Part shown: one piece after another, positions 60,892 through 64,000 of the stretch | Position numbering within the stretch: the stretch's first letter is position 1 | How the letters are laid out: every line of letters begins with the position of its first letter | Assembly: GCF_900141985.1 (NCBI RefSeq) | Contig: NZ_FQZK01000004.1 | Coordinates: 186,001 to 250,000 of the forward strand | Direction of reading: 5' to 3' | From: Nocardiopsis flavescens | Lineage (GTDB): Bacteria > Actinomycetota > Actinomycetes > Streptosporangiales > Streptosporangiaceae | Length of the DNA: 64,000 bases | Notes under the pieces: generated by a model | The model's database searches: none | Told to the model about the DNA's origin: nothing | What the model saw: only the letters and a program-made list of their open reading frames with translations | Made by a program: the position numbers and the translations under genes

Positions 60892-61925
60892 CCCGCCCCG
60901 TAGCGGCTGTCCGGCCGGGCCAGCCCGAGCCGGTCCCGCAGGGTCCGGGGACCGTCCCCCTCGCGGAGCACGCCGGACTCGCGCAGCAGGGGCACCGTCC
61001 GCTCCGTGAACAGGGGCAGGTCCTCGTCGGTGGAGCCGAACCCGACGACGAACCCGTCGACGACCCGGCCCCACTCCAGCAGGGCCTCGGCCAGGGCCCC
61101 GGGCGAGCCGGTGTGCACCAGTCCGGCCCCGGCCCGGTCCGGGCCGGGGCCGCCGCGCGCCAGGTGGGCGCGCACCTCGGCCAGGACGAACACCCCGTCC
61201 CGGTCGCGCCCGGCGGCGGCGACCTCCTCGCGCACCCGCAGGCAGCGCTCGCGCACCGCCCCCAGGGTGCCGGAGGTGACGACCACCACGTCGGCCGCGA
61301 CCGCCGCGGTGGCCAGCGCGTGGTCGTCCTCGGCACGCACGACCACCGGGGGCCGGCCCTGGGGCGGCCTCGGGGTGATGGAGGGGCCGCGCACGCTCCA
61401 CCCGGGCCCCTCGAAGTCGACGTAGTGGAGCCGGTCGCGGTCGACGAACCTCCCGGTGGCGGTGTCGCGGATCTCGGCGCCGTCCTCCCAGCTGTCCCAC
61501 AGCCGGGAGACGACGTCGGCGACGGCGGTGGCCTCGGCCCACAGCTCTTCGCCGGGCGCGGTGGGTCGGCGCCCCACCGCCCGGGCGTCGGATCCCGTGC
61601 GGGACACCTCGACCCACCACCCGGCCCGCCCCCGGGAGGCGAAGTCGAGGGAGGCCACCGCCTTGGAGACGTGGAACGGCTCCGTGTGGGTGACGGTGAC
61701 GGTCGGCACCAGGCCGATCCGCCGGGTGTGCGGGGCGACGGCGGCCAGGGTGAGCAGCGCGTCGGGGCGGGAGACCCCGGTGAGGGAGTCCCCGAGGGCG
61801 GCGAAGTCGAGCCCGGCATCCTCGGCCAGGCGGACGGCGCGGACGTGGTCCGCGGCGGTGAACCCGCCGCCCGCGCCGTCGAGGGCGACGCCGAGGGTCA
61901 GGGGGCGGTCCAGCGGGTGGGCCAT
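60888..61925 (-). CDS. LLM class flavin-dependent monooxygenase
   Basis: The 345-residue protein is a luciferase-like monooxygenase: ADHVRAVRLAEDAGLDFAALGDSLTG, RIGLVPTVTVTHTEPFHVSKAVASLDFASRGRAGWWVEVSRTG and GPSITPRPPQGRPPVVVRAEDDHALATAA. It is shorter than the NtaA-type neighbour and belongs to a different LLM branch. ATG 61925 follows AGGAG. Its place between a binding-protein gene and a second monooxygenase suggests that both oxidise the imported compound, perhaps at successive steps. Confidence 0.88.
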   Translation of the reverse strand: MAHPLDRPLTLGVALDGAGGGFTAADHVRAVRLAEDAGLDFAALGDSLTGVSRPDALLTLAAVAPHTRRIGLVPTVTVTHTEPFHVSKAVASLDFASRGRAGWWVEVSRTGSDARAVGRRPTAPGEELWAEATAVADVVSRLWDSWEDGAEIRDTATGRFVDRDRLHYVDFEGPGWSVRGPSITPRPPQGRPPVVVRAEDDHALATAAVAADVVVVTSGTLGAVRERCLRVREEVAAAGRDRDGVFVLAEVRAHLARGGPGPDRAGAGLVHTGSPGALAEALLEWGRVVDGFVVGFGSTDEDLPLFTERTVPLLRESGVLREGDGPRTLRDRLGLARPDSRYGAG

Positions 61926-61983
61926 GGTCGGCTCCTGCGTGTCGGGCCGGGGACGGCGCGGGGTCGGCTCCGGGGTGCGGTCG

Positions 61984-62955
61984 TCAGCTCCGGGGCAGGC
62001 CCGGGGGGTTGATCTCGGACTCGGTGACGGCCTCGCCGTCCACGGCCCAGCGCTCCAGGACCTCCTGGTAGCGCCCGCTCCCGATGACCTCGTCGAGGGC
62101 GGCGTTGACCGCCTCGACCAGGCCGTTGTCCTTGAGGGTCATGGCGGCGATCTCCGCCCTGACCTCTCCGCCGCCGGAGATGGTGCCGACGATCTCGGTC
62201 TCCCGGGCGACCTCCACGTGGTAGGAGGCGCTGGGGGTGGGGCCGAGGTAGAGGTCGATGCGGCCGGACTGGAGCGCCAGGTAGGTGTCGCTGTCGGTCT
62301 GGTAGTACTGCAGGTCGGCCGGCTCCAGCCCCGCGTCCTGGTTCTCCTGGTCCCAGCGCAGGAGGATCTCCTCCTGGTTGGTCCCCGAGCCGACGGCGAC
62401 GGAGAGGCCGGCGATGTCCGCGGGCTCCGCGATCTCGTCGAACCCGTGGCCGGTGGCGGCCTCGAAGGAGACGGTGTCCACCCGGTAGGTGGCGAAGTCG
62501 AAGAGGTCCTTGCGCTCCTCGGTGACGGTGACGTTGGAGAACACGGCCTCGTACCTGCCGCTCTCCACGGACAGGAAGAGGTTGTCCCAGCCGGTGGCCT
62601 CGGGCCGGTACTCCAGGTCCAGGACGTCGGCGACGAGCTGGGCGACGTCGGTCTCCACGCCGATGACGGTCTCGTCGTCGTCGGCGTAGAAGGCGAGCGG
62701 CGGGGCGCCGCCGCTGGAGTGGCCGACGGTCAGGGCGCCGTCCTCGCGGATCTCCTCGGGCACGAGGCCGGCGATCTCGGGCACGGCCTCGGCGCGGACC
62801 CGGTCCTGCTCGGCGGCGAGGTTGAACGGGCTCTCGCCGCCCGCGCCCCCGCTCTCGGCCGCGCCCTGCGCCTCGGGGTCGGCGCAGGCGCTGAGGGCCA
62901 GCAGCAGGACGGCGGCCAGGGCCGGGGCGCGCAGGGGGGCGACGGGGGTGGGCAT
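61984..62955 (-). CDS. amino acid ABC transporter substrate-binding lipoprotein
   Basis: The 323-residue protein has a lipobox LSAC near residue 23 and a family 3 solute-binding fold: DGALTVGHSSGGAPPLAFYADDDETVIGVETDVAQLVADVL, YEAVFSNVTVTEERKDLFDFATYRVDTVSFE and GLSVAVGSGTNQEEILLRWDQENQDAG. The ligand-site Arg/Asp pattern is not the standard amino acid one, so a sulfur-containing or modified amino acid is possible. ATG 62955 follows GAGGAG. The gene is 47 bases after the ATPase gene in the operon. Confidence 0.88.
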   Translation of the reverse strand: MPTPVAPLRAPALAAVLLLALSACADPEAQGAAESGGAGGESPFNLAAEQDRVRAEAVPEIAGLVPEEIREDGALTVGHSSGGAPPLAFYADDDETVIGVETDVAQLVADVLDLEYRPEATGWDNLFLSVESGRYEAVFSNVTVTEERKDLFDFATYRVDTVSFEAATGHGFDEIAEPADIAGLSVAVGSGTNQEEILLRWDQENQDAGLEPADLQYYQTDSDTYLALQSGRIDLYLGPTPSASYHVEVARETEIVGTISGGGEVRAEIAAMTLKDNGLVEAVNAALDEVIGSGRYQEVLERWAVDGEAVTESEINPPGLPRS

Positions 62956-63002
62956 GGTGCTCCTCGGGGGGACGGAAGGGGTGGGGACGGGGGGCGGGGG
63001 GT

Positions 63003-63797
63003 TCACAGGACCTTCTCCAGGAAGGCCCGGGTGCGTTCGTGGGCGGGGTGGTCCAGGACCCGTCCGGGCGGGCCGGACTCGACGATGCGCCCCTGGTCCA
63101 TGAACACGACGGTGTCGGCGACCTCGCGGGCGAAGCCGATCTCGTGGGTGACGACGATCATGGTGGTGCCGCCCGCGGCGAGGTCGCGGATGACGTCGAG
63201 GACCTCGCCGACGAGTTCGGGGTCCAGGGCGCTGGTGGGCTCGTCGAACAGCAGCACCTTGGGCCGCAGGGCCAGGGCGCGGGCGATGGCGACCCGCTGC
63301 TGCTGGCCCCCCGACAGAGTGCGCGGGTGGGCGTCGGCGAACCCGGCCAGGCCCACGCGCTCCAGCAGGGCGCGCGCCTGCTCCTCGACCTCGGCGGCGG
63401 GCCGGCGGAAGGCGTACCGGGGCGCCTCGACGATGTTCTCCAGCACGGTCAGGTGCGGGAACAGGTTGAAGTTCTGGAAGACGAACCCGATGGCGCCGCG
63501 CTGGCGCAGGATCTGCTTCTCCTTGAGTTCGTGCAGGACGCCGCGTCCGCGGCGGTAGCCGATCAGCTCGCCGTCGACGGTGATGTGGCCGCGGTCGGCG
63601 CGCTCCAGGTGGTTGATGCAGCGCAGCAGGGTGCTCTTGCCCGACCCCGAGGGGCCCAGGACCACGGTGACGTGACCGGCCTCGACGGTGAGGTCGACGT
63701 CCCGCAGGACCTCGGCGGCGCCGAAGCGCTTGTACACGCCGCGCACGGAGACCATGGGGGCCGTCCGGGACCGGGCGGGGGTGTCGGCGGCCGTCAT
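63003..63797 (-). CDS. polar amino acid ABC transporter ATP-binding protein
   Basis: The 264-residue protein has Walker [10 protein letters not shown] (48-56), Q-loop [18 protein letters not shown], signature [15 protein letters not shown], Walker [17 protein letters not shown] and H-loop VVTHEIGF, all of the PAAT (GlnQ/HisP) class. It carries the class's extra [15 protein letters not shown] region before the Q-loop. ATG 63797 overlaps the permease stop (ATGA), so the two are coupled. The first 14 residues are extra relative to GlnQ. Confidence 0.93.
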   Translation of the reverse strand: MTAADTPARSRTAPMVSVRGVYKRFGAAEVLRDVDLTVEAGHVTVVLGPSGSGKSTLLRCINHLERADRGHITVDGELIGYRRGRGVLHELKEKQILRQRGAIGFVFQNFNLFPHLTVLENIVEAPRYAFRRPAAEVEEQARALLERVGLAGFADAHPRTLSGGQQQRVAIARALALRPKVLLFDEPTSALDPELVGEVLDVIRDLAAGGTTMIVVTHEIGFAREVADTVVFMDQGRIVESGPPGRVLDHPAHERTRAFLEKVL

Positions 63798-64000
63798 CGG
63801 GTGGCCCCTCTCGGCTGGCGGGCGGAGCGCAGGGCGTGGGGCAGCCCGGCGGCGAAGGAGCGCACCCGCTGCAGGGGCGTGGGCGGGAGTTCGCGCACGG
63901 CCCCCTTGGCGTAGTGGCGCTCCACGTAGAACTGGGCGGCGGACAGCAGCGTGGTCAGGACGATGTACCAGAGGGTGGCGACCATGAGCATGGGCACCAC
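63794..64000 (-). CDS. amino acid ABC transporter permease, 5' end outside window
   Basis: Only the last 68 residues are present. They include a hydrophobic segment ([29 protein letters not shown]) whose [10 protein letters not shown] end is typical of HisM/GlnP-type permeases, followed by a long Arg/Pro-rich cytosolic tail. The gene overlaps the ATPase gene by 4 bases. The start lies beyond base 64000. Confidence 0.8.
   Translation of the reverse strand: MVPMLMVATLWYIVLTTLLSAAQFYVERHYAKGAVRELPPTPLQRVRSFAAGLPHALRSARQPRGATR

Overview
The window is very GC-rich (well over 70% by eye), uses many GTG starts and 4-base ATGA/GTGA stop-start overlaps, has several TAGxxT-type -10 boxes, and carries a type I-E CRISPR repeat of the actinobacterial kind. 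It is chromosomal DNA of a filamentous, high-GC actinomycete. A Nocardiopsis- or Streptomyces-like host is my inference; no taxonomic marker gene is present. I saw no tRNA or rRNA genes, no insertion sequences and no phage genes.

Layout, left to right. 0-4 kb: two minus-strand hypothetical genes (one cut by the window edge), a membrane protein and an aldo/keto reductase. 4.2-6.7 kb: metX-metY, direct sulfhydrylation to homocysteine. 6.9-9.4 kb: a ClpC-type AAA+ unfoldase, divergent from metY. 9.6-11.1 kb: a secreted GH5 endoglucanase and a tiny proline-rich protein. 11.6-14.4 kb: an MFS symporter overlapping a PLP-dependent decarboxylase-like enzyme. 14.7-20.0 kb: ATP-grasp ligase, CocE/NonD hydrolase, cytochrome P450 and two related single-pass microproteins with a YPTGW motif; this is the least described block.

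20.4-29.8 kb: a complete L-arabinose system (araB-araD-araA, then a sugar ABC transporter and a LacI-family regulator). Four copies of a TGTTAGCGC operator lie at the two ends of this regulon. 29.9-30.2 kb: a very short type I-E CRISPR array with an AT-rich leader and no cas genes in the window. 30.5-32.5 kb: a GH114-like lipoprotein and a CBM2-SGNH esterase preceded by a perfect CebR-type operator. 32.5-35 kb: a DUF6506-like gene behind a MerR-type promoter, an alpha/beta hydrolase and a second LacI-type regulator.

35.1-39.1 kb: an operon of MFS efflux pump, two VOC proteins and an ECF sigma factor, next to a CGNR zinc-finger gene; a roughly 48-bp element is repeated in front of two of these genes. 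39.3-44.2 kb: VOC protein, flavin-dependent PNPOx-like protein, 3Fe-4S ferredoxin, ferredoxin reductase, alcohol dehydrogenase and an SDR lacking the usual Tyr/Lys. 44.5-49.8 kb: a tightly coupled five-gene lipid-modification operon (FAD oxidoreductase, DUF1365, two CFA-type methyltransferases, DUF1295) resembling the proteobacterial furan fatty acid (ufa) neighbourhood. 50-56 kb: PAP2-diacylglycerol kinase fusion, DoxX, phosphotransferase, PQQ-repeat-like protein and a YcaQ-type DNA glycosylase. 56-64 kb: FAD/NAD(P)-binding protein and Zn-dehydrogenase facing a minus-strand operon of polar amino acid ABC transporter plus two flavin-dependent LLM monooxygenases, which looks like uptake and oxidation of a small, perhaps sulfur-containing, nutrient.

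The most interesting leads are the P450/ATP-grasp/YPTGW microprotein block, the ufa-like operon, the orphan CRISPR mini-array and the repeated element around the MFS efflux gene.
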